Assembly: GCF_963678635.1 (NCBI RefSeq)
Contig: NC_087063.1
Span: forward strand, 34,322,540-34,386,539
DNA from: Symsagittifera roscoffensis
Taxonomy: Eukaryota; Xenacoelomorpha; Acoela; Convolutidae
Direction of reading: 5' to 3'
DNA: 64,000 bases
Each line of letters starts with the position of its first letter. The stretch's first letter is position 1. The notes under the pieces were generated by a model, which saw only the letters and a program-made list of their open reading frames with translations, ran no database searches and was not told where the DNA came from. This document shows, piece after piece, positions 1 through 11,714 of the stretch. A program made the translations under genes and the position numbers.

Positions 1-940
1 TTAGCGTATAATTTTTGAAATAATGTCGTTTTTCTGGAGAATTTCAACAGAAATAGTTGAAACAAGACTGCTCGTATATCAGGACAAAGCCCTGAATGTT
101 CCGACTGTCCCTTAATTCAAATCGAATAGTTTTTGGGAAAAGAAAATATTGAAAACCTATACATTTTGAACAACATTGAATTATGAAATATTGAGTCCTA
201 TGAAATTAGTACGACTGATTCATTTAGCTAGCCTCAGCTCAATTTGGAACGATTCTGCTGTGCATGATAATTCGCCGCGCATGAAAAATTTGTGTTGCGC
301 TCTCAGCATTATAAATAAATTCTTTACAGCGCATAATTTAGTCCAGAACAAGGCAAATTTTTCAAAACACCCAGAACTGCACAAAAAATGATCGGAGATG
401 ATATATTTTTTTCTTATTCGAACTCAGGAAAATGATATTTTCAATGGCGTAATAAAAAATGTGTTGAAAATTTTTATTTCGATTTGGTGAAAATTGACTC
501 AATAAAACAACCACACCGAGCATAAATAGTCCGTTTTCTTCGAAAATCGGAACAATAATGCGCATCTTTCAGATTAGTTCAGTTACTCCATTTTCTCATA
601 AATAGTCAGTGAACTGCAAAAAATAGCTATTTATTTTAAATCTGGGGTCTGCTTGTGAGATAATAAAATGAAATCTGATGTTCAGCTCCTCAGAAAAACA
701 AAATATGCATATAGCTTAAATGCACTGCTTTAGCAGACTGGCATTTTCAGCAGACCAGTTTAGCGGGGGCCAATAATTTAGCAGACCCATTTCTTAGCAT
801 AAATATTGAAAAGTGAGCCTTTTCACAGACCAACGTAAAACAATAATGCATAATTAATCAATATACGTAAGAAGACGCTCAGTCTTGGGTCAAGCTACCT
901 TAATTAAACAAACTATCTTACGATAATTCAACGATACTAT
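1..940. repeat. Unit U, copy I, left part (non-coding repeat)
   Basis: This is the left portion of a long non-coding repeat that I call unit U. Positions 1-189 match 16358-16547 and positions 175-940 match 33453-34207 almost base for base, so the second copy carries the same sequence interrupted by a retroelement. No credible open reading frame is present. It contains a short hairpin family motif near 62-115 that is shared with other loci, and several agcagacc-type short motifs. Position 186-189 (AAAT) is the uninterrupted version of the target site used by the element at 16548-33452. The true left end of U is unknown because the window begins here. Confidence 0.85.
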
Positions 941-1350
941 TGAGTTATGACCGATGTGGTTAACTCATATAGTAATTTCGGATAGGGTACACCATCTGCT
1001 CGTCACGCTATCTTATTTTCGGCCGGATAGATTCGTGCAACTTCTCAGTCTAATACCGATCCTAATCTTACTCTTATACTTTCTAGTCTCAGGGTGTTTA
1101 ACTAGTCTCTGCTAGGCTCAATAGATCTAGGGTATACTGGTTTGTTGCGGCTGCTGAAGTTCTCTTGGAGAGACAACTAATTTCTAAGTTAAATTCAAAT
1201 TTCTCTGGTGCTGAAATTACAAGTAATTTCAGCACTTACAAATAAGTCGGTTGTTAGTTAGATGGATCACGATTGGTTAATATTAAATACTTTACAGTGG
1301 TAAAATATCTAATTTATCCGATCATAAAATGTAGTTTACATCAGGTTCCA
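941..1350 (-). repeat. LTR of the outer retroelement (left copy)
   Basis: This 410-bp long terminal repeat begins TGAGTTATGACC and ends GGTTCCA, with TG...CA ends. It is nearly identical to sequences at 16548-16957, 33071-33452, 37060-37470 and 38991-39400. It shares family-specific bases only with 38991-39400 (T at LTR position 8, and AAAATG near the end). The preceding four bases, CTAT at 937-940, also follow the LTR at 38991-39400, so the two look like the ends of one insertion. By analogy with the coding copy, transcription would run on the minus strand, which makes this the 3' LTR. Confidence 0.9.
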
Positions 1351-1747
1351 CCCATCCGGGTTTTACAGAATTTTTTAGAATTATCTTTCTGCAATTCAAA
1401 GGATGGATGATGAACGTTGGTATTTGGCGAATATCGTATTCTTGTCCGGTTCCTCTTGTTAGAGAAGTTCCAGGACGCTGGAGTTAGGGGCATCATCCGT
1501 TGTGTCTTCTTGTGACAACGACTGTGTTTCCCAACGAAATCAATCTGATTTCAAAATGGTTTGCTATGACGGGTTTTTCTGTATTATGTACAGAACTTGT
1601 TTTTTGTTCAACCTCGTCTGGGAATGGCGTGGAGATTGTGCGTGGAGGGGATGCCTTGTAACTCGGATCTGTACGTACACTTGAACATCGAGGTGGTCAT
1701 TGGTCTAGTTCAATGAAGTCCTTTTCTGCGAAGTCAAGTCGTACTCT
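1351..1747 (-). mobile_element. Retroelement internal 3' region, fragment
   Basis: These ~397 bases directly follow the LTR and match 16958-17354, the non-coding 3' internal region of the complete element. Homology stops abruptly near 1747, where an unrelated gypsy RNase H fragment begins. The junction shows that this element copy was interrupted or rearranged rather than reduced to a solo LTR. No open frame is shared between the two copies, so I treat it as non-coding. Confidence 0.8.
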
Positions 1748-1768
1748 TTAAGACCACTACTGTCTACG

Positions 1769-2113
1769 GCAAACAAATTTAAATTTCATTGGAGTGATGA
1801 AAACGGAAAAGCGTTCAAAAACATTCTTAATGCCGTTAAAAACATTACGGAAAACAGACACTTCGTAAGTGACAGGGAAACTCGCATTGTTTGTGACGCT
1901 AGCCGCGAAGGAATAGGCGCGGCTCTTGAACAAGATACACCAGATGGTTGGGCAACCATTGCGTATGCATCAAGGTTCTTAAATTCATGCGAACAGAAAT
2001 ACTCGGTAAACGAATTCGAGCTTTTGGCCGCAGTGTGGGCCATTGAGCATTTCAAGTATTACCTATACGGTAGACGTTTTACTCTGATAACGGACCATCA
2101 AACTGGTTTACTT
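1769..2113 (+). pseudogene. Ty3/gypsy RNase H domain fragment
   Basis: An uninterrupted reading frame of about 115 codons encodes the RT thumb/RNase H segment of a Ty3/gypsy polyprotein. Recognisable motifs in order are FHWSDE, IVCDASREGIGAAL (first RNase H aspartate), YASRFLN, NEFELLAAVWAI (catalytic Glu region) and FTLITDHQ (later Asp). The upstream polymerase domain and the downstream integrase are absent. The left edge abuts a different element at 1747, and the right edge is cut by a hAT-like MITE fragment at about 2115. Motif order identifies the superfamily firmly. The sequence belongs to a different family from the large element at 16548-33452 and resembles the gypsy debris at 58404-63950. 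Confidence 0.85.
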
Positions 2114-2114
2114 C

Positions 2115-2395
2115 GGCGCCAATATATACTAACTTTGAGGGGGACCGCGCGCCAAAAAAAACGCGATTTTTTGTCAACATTTTTCAAAAAGTGCCCAAAA
2201 ACGGCTTTTTGACTGTTTTTTTTCTTTCAAAAATTTGCCTGCGGCGCAGAAAATTTTGCCAAAATAGGGGCAAAACAGTGCTTTGGGAGAGCTCGAAAAA
2301 TCAATTTGGTCGACCTAAAAAAAAGGTCGTCAAATTTTTGGATTTGGAAATTTTTCGAAAATCCCCCCCTCGAGAAAACCCTAGATCCGCCCCTG
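2115..2395. mobile_element. hAT-like MITE fragment (right end)
   Basis: This sequence shares with the complete MITE at 6966-7334 a blocky internal pattern (GGCGCCAA..., GCGCGC flanked by A-runs, GGTCGACC-type segment) and the terminal ...GATCCGCCCCTG at 2383-2395. Only one terminus is present. It interrupts the RNase H fragment on its left. Confidence 0.7.
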
Positions 2396-5300
2396 ATATC
2401 GAACTATATCAAATTAAATATCAAGCAAATCATAGCCAACAGACAGTTGGAAGAGTATGAAAACCAAAAAACCAAAAAATTTTCCTTCCAAGTTTAATTC
2501 GCTTTCCTTGTTCTTTCACAGTTCTCCATTTGTCTGATGGCTTTATTTTGACTGACATTTTGACAACATTCGACACAATCTTACGTAAAAAAACTCTACA
2601 GATGAAATAGATGATAGTGGTGTTACTGGCAGGTTTACCAACTGGTCTCTATTGTAGTGACCGGTCACTATTAGTCTCTAAAAGCTCTATACTATTTACT
2701 GGTCACTATTTTTATTTATAGTCAAGAACACATCAAGCTCCTGCGGTCCCCCCTGTGAACTATTTTGAGATATCCAATTTTTCTACAGGCGCCTTGGGCG
2801 CCAATTTACACTAAATTGAGGGGTAGCGCGCGCCGAAAAAACGAGATTTTTTTTGGTCAAAATTTGCCTTTTCTGGCCTGTTTCAAATTTTTTTTGTTCA
2901 TTCTGAGATATTTTCGGTAGATTTTGATAGAGTCACTACTTTTTCGGAGACCAATTTGGAACCCTGGTTACTGGCGTCTCCATTTAACTTCTGATAGGCC
3001 TAGATTTTCTAATTCTAAAGATGGAGTTTATACAATAAGAGCAAGAATTTAACCAAAAATGCGCTATGACGTACTTTATTTGCGGTGTATGTTCATAGTA
3101 TTTCATCACGAAGGATCTGTTGGTAAAATTTAGAGACAATTTCACGGTGAAAATAAAATTTTTAACCGTCTTGATGCAGCAGCTAAAGAAGTTAAACATC
3201 AAATAAAAAAGAGTCTGCTAAATAAAGCTGAGAAAACTAAGGTGTTGAGTTTGAGTAGAAGGAAAACAGATGCCGATGACCCAAAATTGTTTGTTGCCAC
3301 ATGTAAAATAAAAATCATATCTGGGATAGGCATATACAAAAAGTTAGATAGATCGACGCCTTATTCACAAATTTATGCAATAAACATCTATCATCGAGCT
3401 AATTAAGGGGCTTGCGAGTTTTCGAAGAGAGCTTTTTTCGAGAAAAAAAACTAGGTGAGTTGTCGAAGTTAAGTTTTGTATCTCGACAAAGTTGTTTTTC
3501 CGAGCTTCCCTAAAACCTAATTGTGGCGAACACTTTGCGCTGATGGCGAATTTTGGGCACTTTTTCAAAGATTTTGACCAAACATTGAGTTTTTTTCAGC
3601 GGGTGCCCCACCTTCAACATTTTTATTTGTTGACGCTAAAGAAGCCTGTAAAAAGTTATAAAGTTGTTCATACAAAAATTTATAGCGGAAAAACAAGAAA
3701 ATAGATAATTCTTTGAATAAATTGGCAACCAATATTGACCAAATGGTAACTAAAACATAGTTATTTGTTTTTTTTTGTTCTTAGACTCTTTCTCCTCTTA
3801 ACACATTATGCTCAGAACACCTCCTCGAGTCAAGCTATTTGTTCGTATTGTTACTTTGTACTTTAAATTGCACGTGGCAAGAACATTCAAAACAGATTTT
3901 TCTTAATTTTCCGTTTTTTTTAAAGTTAGTATCAATTTTGTAGAAAATTTTTTTGATTATAAGAAAAAATGATAAATGGCAGTTGGAACGGCTCTTTTTT
4001 TCCCCACCTCACTTAAGCATAATTTTTATGGTGTAACGAGGGGTCATTAAAGATTGGGTATGAAGAATAAATATATTTATCATAGCCTAATAAGTTGACA
4101 TGCCTGTTTTTGTAACAATGAAACCATGTGAACAAAAAATTACAAGTCTAAAAGAACTTTGTTTTACTTTTTGAAAAAAGCTTTTTTATTGTTTTTCAAG
4201 CACTTTGACAAAAAATTTTGCGAAACAAAAAACGAATATGTTACGTCCGAGAGCAATTGGGACAGTCAACGTTTTGTGTTTTTATACGATGGATTTTGTT
4301 TTTGTTAGACATGATTTGACTTTGAGTTTGTTAAATATTGATTGGGTTATTTAATTGTAATTGATAGTTTTGAAATTATTTCTAAGACTATTTCTATCTC
4401 TACATTTTTGTCCTTTTCTTTTGTAGGGGTTTGAGTTGTTCTCTAGAATTCCAGCGACTTCTGTCTCCAAAAGTTGGTCTGTTAATCTCTTGCACTTATG
4501 ATTTTTGTACTTAGTTTGATCTGTATTTAGTAATAAATTATTTGTTTTATTGGGTAACTGTCTTAATTTTTCACAAGAACACTTTTGAAAGTTTTCCTAA
4601 TTTGGTTTTTCTGTCGAATGGTAACCATGATAGGCGTTTTTGTGCTGAACAATTGTTTGTATTGAAGCTGTTTGCCATTTATCAAGGTTTGATGTATTGA
4701 TGTATCATTCGGTTTTGATCTTAGGTTCAGAATAAGATTCGCTTTTACTGCATTTCATTAGTGTTTTTTTTCAGAAAACCAGGGTACAAATCAAAGAAAA
4801 CTATTATCTGTTCATTTCATTATTAGATGATCCTCCCTTGATGTATAAAGTTTGTGGGATGGGTACGATTTTTAAGCTGATAAATTTATGTTTTTTTTTT
4901 TAAAAATTGAATGGTACCGTTTTTCATTTTTCGATGTTTTTAGTTTTAGGCAAGATTCCTGTTTAGGCAAGATTCCCATTTAGGTATGAGGATGCGATTA
5001 TGTTCGACTAGTTAAGGTTTTTCATGTTTTTTTAAAACCCTGACGTCGCTAATGTTTTTCTTGAAAACTTATGTTTTTAGATCAAGATTGAAAAACCGTT
5101 GCGTATGATCTGAAATGGATTCGATTTTTAAGCGTTTTCGCTGCATTGCATAATTTGTTCGAACGGCGGTATGATTGTTGTTGTGCATTCTTTTTTTGTT
5201 GCACTTCCGCATGGGGTAAAAATAGTTTTGTGAATTGGCCTTATTTCATTGCAATTGAATTTTCAAACCAGTGTTTTCTTTGCGACGCTGAAAATTTGAG

Positions 5301-6957
5301 TTATGGTTTAGTGATATGGTTATGGTAGCTTTGGTGAATGATATTGTTTAAATAGTTTTTTCTTCGTGTTAACTGTTGAGCTTGAAATGGCAATAAGTTG
5401 CCATTAGTTGTCTCAAACGAGAAATGATCTTCTTCAGTGAGTATTTTGGCTTTTCTGCAACGTTATCTAAAAAAAATAAGAAAAAAAGAGAAAATATCGA
5501 AGAATAGGAACGAACTTTGGATTCAGGTAAAAAATTTACCAGCCAATTTTAACGACAAACAAAAAGAAATCTTGTTATCTCGTTGGAGCAAGTGTGCTGT
5601 CATATCAAACCCATTTTGGTCGCAATTCGAATTCAAAAAAGAAAGTTTGACAAAACTCGCTGTCGATAAAAATTTGTTTGATTTTTAACGCTTTTCAGAA
5701 AAATTTGGACAAAATTGGATTAAGATGAGGGAAAATGGCTGCCATATCAGTTTAATTCGGCTACAAACTCAATGTTATTTAGCTATTTTTAATTCTAATC
5801 GTTATTTTTTTTTAAAATCCATTTCAGGCAATCTTTGCTAAAAAAACGGCAAATTGTAAGAAACTGAAAAAAATTTAATCACTTTATGGGAATCACGTGC
5901 TATTACGATTTTATTTCAATTATTTCCCAATTATCCCGATATTATCCGATCTCCGTTTCTATAGGCAGTGACTTTTATTTCAAATAGCAGACAATATATT
6001 TGCAATAGGCTACATTTGTTTTTGCTCATCTTTTTCAAATTATTCTTCCGATGGTTATCACTGTTACTGTATAATTAGGTATATGTTTAACTGGTTGGTT
6101 TTTTTCATCTATTGATCATTCTCGTAATTTGAAAAAATGTCTCTTTCTTTTTTTTGTAGTTTAATTGTCGTTAGGACTGTTTCCGTGTCTGAACACGATA
6201 GTAAATTTTTTAATTTTTCATTTCTGAAACTCTTTTTCTTTCTTTGTATAGAAGAGAATGAGTTCGAACATTAGTTTCTGGATATGACATGGTAATCTTG
6301 TACGTTATGTATTTTTTGTCTTAGTCTGATCTTATGCATGATGTTTTCAGCTCGAGTGGTATGAGGACTAATTCTTATGCGGCTACGTGAAGTAGGCAAT
6401 TAGTTAAACTTTGCTTATAGCCTGTAAGTTGTTGCGGCAAACGTTTTTCTAAATATTTTTTTTGGTTTTCAATTTTTTTAATTAATTCTCATTTTTGTAA
6501 GATCGATGTTTCAATTTTTAGGGACCAGAAACCCAGAAAAAAACAGATATAGAGAGTGTGAATCGCTTCTTGCAATTTAATAGGCGCCTATCTTAGAGGA
6601 ATAAAAACTTGTTTGAAAAGGTGTTTCCTAACTTTAATTAAGGGGTGAACGATATGTGATTGAGATTGAGACTACTGAATCAATCTTCAAGATTGAGACA
6701 CAACTAAAAGTCGAGTAGATTGTTAATTAAAGTTATTGTACTTGATTTAAGCTTGCGTCAACAAAGAGGCAACACTAATTTGAGATGTCTTCAAAAATTA
6801 TCGAACACCTGTAACTTTTAGTTAAAAATAGTTGTTTTTTTTAAATGAAAAATTGAAAACCAAGGAAAGCCTGGATTTATTGAAAATATGTTGAAGATGA
6901 AGATCAATTTTACACAATTAGTTTTTTAAACTGTCGAATTTTGTTTTTCAGATTAAC
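2396..6957. other. AT-rich non-coding stretch with MITE scraps
   Basis: No supported gene is present. Around 2787-2930 there is another internal fragment of the hAT-like MITE (GGCGCCAATTTACACTAA followed by GCGCGCGCC). The remainder is homopolymer-rich AT sequence. Short frames, including one at 5437-5688, show no domain and no conservation with other copies in the window. Confidence 0.6.
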
Positions 6958-6965
6958 TTTGTGAC

Positions 6966-7334
6966 CAGGGGCGGATGTAGGATTTTCTCGAGGGGGGGGG
7001 GGGTGGATTTTCGAAAAATTTTCCAAAATTTTGACAACCTTTTTTTTTTCAAGGTCGACCAAATTGATTTTTCGAGCTCTGCCAAAGCACTATTTTGCCC
7101 CTATTTTGGGTCGTTTTTGGGCACTTTTTGAAAAATTTTGACAAAAAAATTGCGTTTTTTTTGGCGCGCGCTCCCCCTCAGATTTAGTATATATTGGCGC
7201 CAAAGGCGCCTTTAGAAAAATTTTAGGGTCGGTCGGCCAAAAATGGATTTCTGAAAAAGTATCAAAGGGACCCTTTGGGTCGGCATGGGATCGAATCCCT
7301 GAGGAGGGGGCATCCCCCCCTAATTCCGCCCCTG
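6966..7334. mobile_element. Complete hAT-like MITE with 8-bp target duplication
   Basis: This 369-bp non-coding element starts CAGGGGCGGA and ends TCCGCCCCTG, forming terminal inverted repeats that begin with the CAGNG signature usual for hAT transposons. It is flanked on both sides by the same eight bases, TTTGTGAC (6958-6965 and 7335-7342), which is the duplication length expected for hAT. The interior holds a 12-G run and the GGCGCCAAAGGCGCC palindrome also seen in related fragments at 2115, 2787, 14737 and 45770. Confidence 0.9.
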
Positions 7335-7342
7335 TTTGTGAC

Positions 7343-8435
7343 ACAATTTGCGAACCTTTTCTAACAGTTAAGGTCTTAAAAAGAATTTTTTGACATTAAA
7401 GGTTTTATGAACGTCAAAGACACTCAAGTTGTTGCGTCTAATTTTGATCTTACTGAGGAGAAAAAGGTCAAAACTTACCAAATGTATGAGTTCAAGCGTT
7501 GTCTGAGCTAACTGTTTTACAGAGTTTTATGAAAGAATTAACGAAAAGGATGCGGGAATAGCTTGTAAAAGTTTGCGACTGCAGTTCAAAAAAGTTAGAT
7601 TTCGGGAAACGTTGATATGAACTTACTCCTTAAAGTTTGGTTAAAAATAAATAATTTGACACTGATTGACGGAGTTATTAACAAAAAGGAAGAAAAAAGT
7701 GTTTAATTTTAGAAAAAAAAAGAAAAAGCTGGATTTCGAAAAACTTTACTAAAAAATTTTGCCGCAAATATCTTATTCAAGAAAAAATGAAATGTACTGA
7801 AAACAGAGTATACTGAAAAATCTTCTTGGTGTCTTCTGAAATCACTGTTTCTGCGCTGATATTCAAAGAACTTTTTTATTACCTTGGCGATAAGCAAGGG
7901 TATTGCAATCGGGTTGTAGACATATTTCCCTCCTAAGCAACTTTGTGCGCAGGATCTCCATTTCTAGAAGTGGAGAGATGTTCTCACTTCTAGAAGTGAC
8001 AATCCTGTGGACAACTTCTAGATGATCTTCACTTATTTTTGCAAAAGATGATCTTTTCAAAAAAATCTCAGTTTTTTTGTGTTCCTGGTTTTTGTCCTAG
8101 TTTCTATCGGCTGAACTTTCATTTGTTTAATGCCATTTTTGTCAGGAAGGGTTTCTATTTATAATTAAAAATGGCTTCTTTCCAATTTAAGTAGTTTTTA
8201 CCAGAAATGAAATTTCACAATTTCGTAAGTTTACCAAGTCTGATATTGAGATTTTTTCAATTTTTTTGCTTTTCTCAAATATTCAAACAGTTTCAATTTA
8301 AATTATATCAACTTAGTCAATTTATTTTGCGTAAGTTTGAGAGCAAAATGTGTCCATTTGGGATTATGTGTTTCAGTTTGGATGTGTCACAAAAAGTATT
8401 AAAAAAGTATTAAGTTTATTGAAATTTTTCATGAC
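7343..8435. other. Non-coding stretch
   Basis: No gene is recognised. Two perfect TTCTAGAA palindromes lie about 28 bases apart at 7960-8000 inside a larger CACTTCTAGAAGTG context. They look like heat-shock-element half sites but have no associated gene. Confidence 0.5.
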
Positions 8436-8635
8436 AACACTTTTGTTTTTAGCTCAACAAAATTCGACCTAAAATTTATCGCTTTTGTTGTATAGTTTCA
8501 AATAGTTTTCCCCAGAACTGTTTTTGTTTTCAGACAGTGTTTTTATTTTCAGCTCAACAGGTTTTGAACCAAAGTTTGTCGCTTTTGTTGTATAGTTTCA
8601 AATAGTTTTTTTCCAGAATTGTCTCATAGAAGGTT
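8436..8635. repeat. 100-bp tandem duplication
   Basis: Two adjacent copies with a period of 100 bases share AGCTCAACA (8451 and 8551) and GCTTTTGTTGTATAGTTTCA (8481 and 8581). The copies differ at scattered positions, so the duplication is not very recent. No coding content is seen. Confidence 0.8.
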
Positions 8636-9029
8636 ATTTCAGTTTATTTCAGTTCATCGCCTGTAAACTATCTCACTGTCAATCATAGGTCACTCTACCG
8701 GTGCTAATTGAATACCGGAAGTTACCGCCAACGGCGTCGTATGTCACCCTTGGTGTGACCTCTAATTTTCACTATTATGCTATACTTTGAAAGATTCAAT
8801 TGGTTCAAATTACAATCTGAATTGCGAATTACACTTGTCAAAACGGATTACCAACCTGACGCAGCCTTCAGGTCCAAGTGGGAGGGGAGCTACTCGGAAT
8901 AACCGGATTCTGGCCAACGAATTGCAGTGAACCGGTTTGAGAATTCTGGTACAACCGTTTTCAATAGGGTATGGTAATACTGAATAAAATTTGCACAGAT
9001 TAAACCGCAAAAACTTTTACTTTAATGGG
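8636..9029. other. Probable degraded gypsy leader
   Basis: No open frame is present. The stretch precedes a plus-strand gag fragment and is somewhat richer in G and C than the surroundings, so it may be the remnant leader or LTR edge of the same gypsy copy. I see no paired LTR and no clear primer-binding site. Confidence 0.35.
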
Positions 9030-9300
9030 AAACTTACGGCAATCCAAACCGCGGCATTTCCAGAGGATCTGGACGGAAAGAATTGAATGACAAGCGAACA
9101 AACGCTGATTTTTAATATCTACCTGTGCTTGGGAGAGAAAGGCCAGGATAAACCTCACAAGAGACGGCCGCATCTCGATTTGGGAGCAACAAGATTTCCC
9201 CGGGTATTAGACGCCATAGAAACGGAAATTAAGATGGAACAGAACAAAACATATGAAACTTTCCTTTACTTTCAAGAAAGCAACATACTAACGAATCGCA
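9030..9300 (+). pseudogene. Gypsy gag fragment
   Basis: An open stretch from about 9087, extending upstream across one stop, matches the gag region on the minus strand at 63405-63692. Both share a TAxQTAA-type start, a short hydrophobic stretch followed by LCLGxxGQ, then HLDLxxTRxPxxxD and a Lys/Glu-rich segment. Only about 90 codons survive, and no zinc knuckle or protease follows. Assignment rests on within-window similarity and on gag position in the other copy. Confidence 0.65.
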
Positions 9301-10214
9301 CACCCCATTAAACACACCCTCCATCACGTTTACTCCCCAGGGAATAGGAAATTGTGGGGAAGGGAGAATTGTTGGTGTGGGGGTAAATGTTGGGGCGGGA
9401 GAAAAATTTGAAGTCAAAGAAATGTCAATAAAACGTAATTTATGAAAACCCGATTGAATTTAAGAAACAAGTAAAATCGAATAAGACAACAAAGTAGTCG
9501 ACTTAAGTTAAAAATGATTGTGAAAAAATGGAAAATCGCATTCATATGAAAAAATTATTTTAATCTACTGAGCCTTTAAAAATCGTTGCAAATCGAAACT
9601 ACACAAGTACAAGTTTTACATTTTCCATTCGAATTTATCTTTAACAGCACGCACAAAAAACAACCTCAAGATTACCTTACAATGATGATAAGGCAACGAG
9701 GCTATTCCCAAATGCAAAAGCTTATCCCAAACACAGAAATTTGTACCAAATGCTGAAATCTCTAAATCTGGAAGCAAGAAAAGAGTAGTCAATTTCAATT
9801 TTGAATTCAGAACTAAAATTATCAATTATAAAATTCAGCTACATTAACAATTGTAAAACTTTTATTGCGACGCTTCTCCTAACTGCAAATGTTTTTCAAA
9901 TGCAAAATTTACTCCCAAATGTGCAAAACCCTAAATTAATGTAACAAGAAAGAAGGATAAGATATTAAGCTTTGAATTGCAGTAAAACCGGCTTTTTCAT
10001 TCTGCGCTTTTGAAACTCAGCTGATTAAGACGTTTTTTTTGTGTTTTTGCGCTTCAATTCGAACTGAGATTTGATTTTTGTTTGATTTAAAAAAATTATG
10101 TTCCATTTGTTTATTTATTTTCTGGAATAAGCATTGGAAATTTAACCGAAAAATTAGGAATATGTATTGTTACTCGAGCAGTGCTGAATAAATAAAAGGA
10201 CGGAGAACGGTCTG
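9301..10214. other. AT-rich non-coding stretch
   Basis: No gene or clear repeat is recognised between the gag fragment and the MITE at 10224. Confidence 0.5.
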
Positions 10215-10223
10215 CATTTAGAC

Positions 10224-10680
10224 GGGTGCCGGACATCAAGCCGACGGGACTTCAAGCCGAATTGTAAAATTAGGGACTTCAAGCCGAATAATTCCTTATA
10301 AAGTCGTGAAATATGAACAATTTGAAAACTTTTTTGAACAATTTCTGAATTTCATTATCTTTCTTCACTAGTTATTGGCGTTTGCATATAATTTAAGCCT
10401 CCAAATGATGTCCCGGAAAGTTGAAAAGTAAAACATGGTTGAAGGCATTTTTCATGTTTATAATTTATGCATTTCAAAAACCGGCTGATGTTATTAACGG
10501 ATGCGAATCACAAGTGGTGCATTGTCATGAATAACGCTTACTATGGACTAAACTTGCCAAAATTTTAGAAAAGCAACATTTTGCAGATGATAAAATAGCG
10601 TTTTGGGGTGCTTGTAAAGTTCTAATTTCGGCTTGAAGTCCCTTCGGCTTGAAGTCCCGTCGGCTTGTTGTCCTAGACCC
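10224..10680. mobile_element. Merlin-like MITE 1 with 9-bp target duplication
   Basis: The element is about 457 bp with inverted termini: the left end reads GGGTGCCGGACATCAAGCCG and the right end reads CGGCTTGTTGTCCTAGACCC, with a shared subterminal block carrying CGACGGGACTTCAAGCCGA on opposite strands. The nine bases CATTTAGAC occur at 10215-10223 and again at 10681-10689. GG-starting inverted repeats with an 8-9 bp duplication fit Merlin/IS1016 transposons, although MULE is not excluded. No transposase is encoded. Confidence 0.85.
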
Positions 10681-10689
10681 CATTTAGAC

Positions 10690-11071
10690 AACCGAGTACT
10701 GTATTAACAGAATCGAGACAAGGAACAAATGAATTTCATATCTTCCTTGTCTCGATTCTGTTTGGTTAATAGTGTCTGAATACGCGGCTGTCTAAAAACA
10801 GGCTGTGCTGCTACGTAACCTAAAACGACTAGACATTTAGACGACAAACGAGAGTTAAAACATGTAAATTGAGCTGTCCGAAATTAAGCGAACTATATTT
10901 CTCATGTATTTCTACAGAAACACGATTGGAGATATTGCGGATAGCTTGGCCTTGTCTGCCGAACATCCTCGAGCAGTGTAGTTGGGTTATCTGTAGATAC
11001 TACGCTTCAGTGGAGATACGAGCAAACTGCGGATTTTAGCGCCTGCTGGGGGTTCCAATACATGCTGGGGT
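10690..11071. other. Non-coding stretch with inverted oligomers
   Basis: No gene is seen. A sequence near 10709-10730 (AATCGAGACAAGGAA) is repeated inverted near 10745-10762 (TTCCTTGTCTCGATT), forming a short fold-back. Confidence 0.5.
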
Positions 11072-11180
11072 TGCCTTGCAGAAGGGAGTGCGATTACTAA
11101 ATTCGACTCGTCATAAAGTATAGACAATTATCTACTTTACGACGTGTCTACTTTTTGATCACACTCCCTTCTGTAAGGCA
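11072..11180. repeat. 109-bp fold-back element
   Basis: The ends TGCCTTGCAGAAGGGAGTGC (11072) and ATCACACTCCCTTCTGTAAGGCA (up to 11180) are near-perfect inverted repeats of 23 bp. The interior contains further self-complementary CTACTTTACGACG-like sequence. Part of the same sequence recurs at 11290-11328 and 11706-11745, where MITE 2 has inserted into a second copy. Confidence 0.8.
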
Positions 11181-11328
11181 TTCCGCAACTTGTATTTGCA
11201 GTCGAATGTCCTAAAAAAGACAAATCGTAAGCCAATCACAATCGAGATGAGACAACAAACGGTACGAAGTATTAATCGTCACTTGTGAAAGGCTTTACGA
11301 CGTTTCTACTTTATACGTAACCTTGCAG

Positions 11329-11705
11329 GGGTCTAGGACAACAAGCCGAAGTGATTTCAGGCCAAAATTTAAACTTTACAACCACCTCAAATTACTATTT
11401 TTTCATCTGTAAAACGTTTCTTTTCAAAAATTTAGGCAAGTTAATCCAGAATAATATCAGCCGGTTTTTGGAAAGCATAAATTATAAACAAGAAAACTAT
11501 CTTCAACCGTGTTTTATTTTTCAACTTTTCTAAACATCATTTGGAGGCTTAAATTTTATGAAAACGCCAATAACTACTAAAGAAGGATCATGAAATTGAG
11601 AAGATCTTCAAAAAAGTTTTCAAATTGATCATATTTCACGACTTAATGAGAAAATTTTCGGCTTGAAGTCCCTAATTTTACGATTCGGCTTGATGACCGG
11701 TACCC
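11329..11705. mobile_element. Merlin-like MITE 2 with 9-bp target duplication
   Basis: This is a second, shorter member of the family at 10224-10680, in the opposite orientation. It begins GGGTCTAGGACAACAAGCCG and ends CGGCTTGATGACCGGTACCC. The duplicated target is ACCTTGCAG at 11320-11328 and 11706-11714, again nine bases. A short reading frame inside (11351-11533) is not conserved in MITE 1, so I treat the element as non-coding. Confidence 0.87.
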
Positions 11706-11714
11706 ACCTTGCAG

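Noticed and set aside
5437..5688. 83-codon Lys-rich plus-strand frame
   Set aside because: No domain, no similarity to other sequence here, and composition expected from AT-rich DNA.
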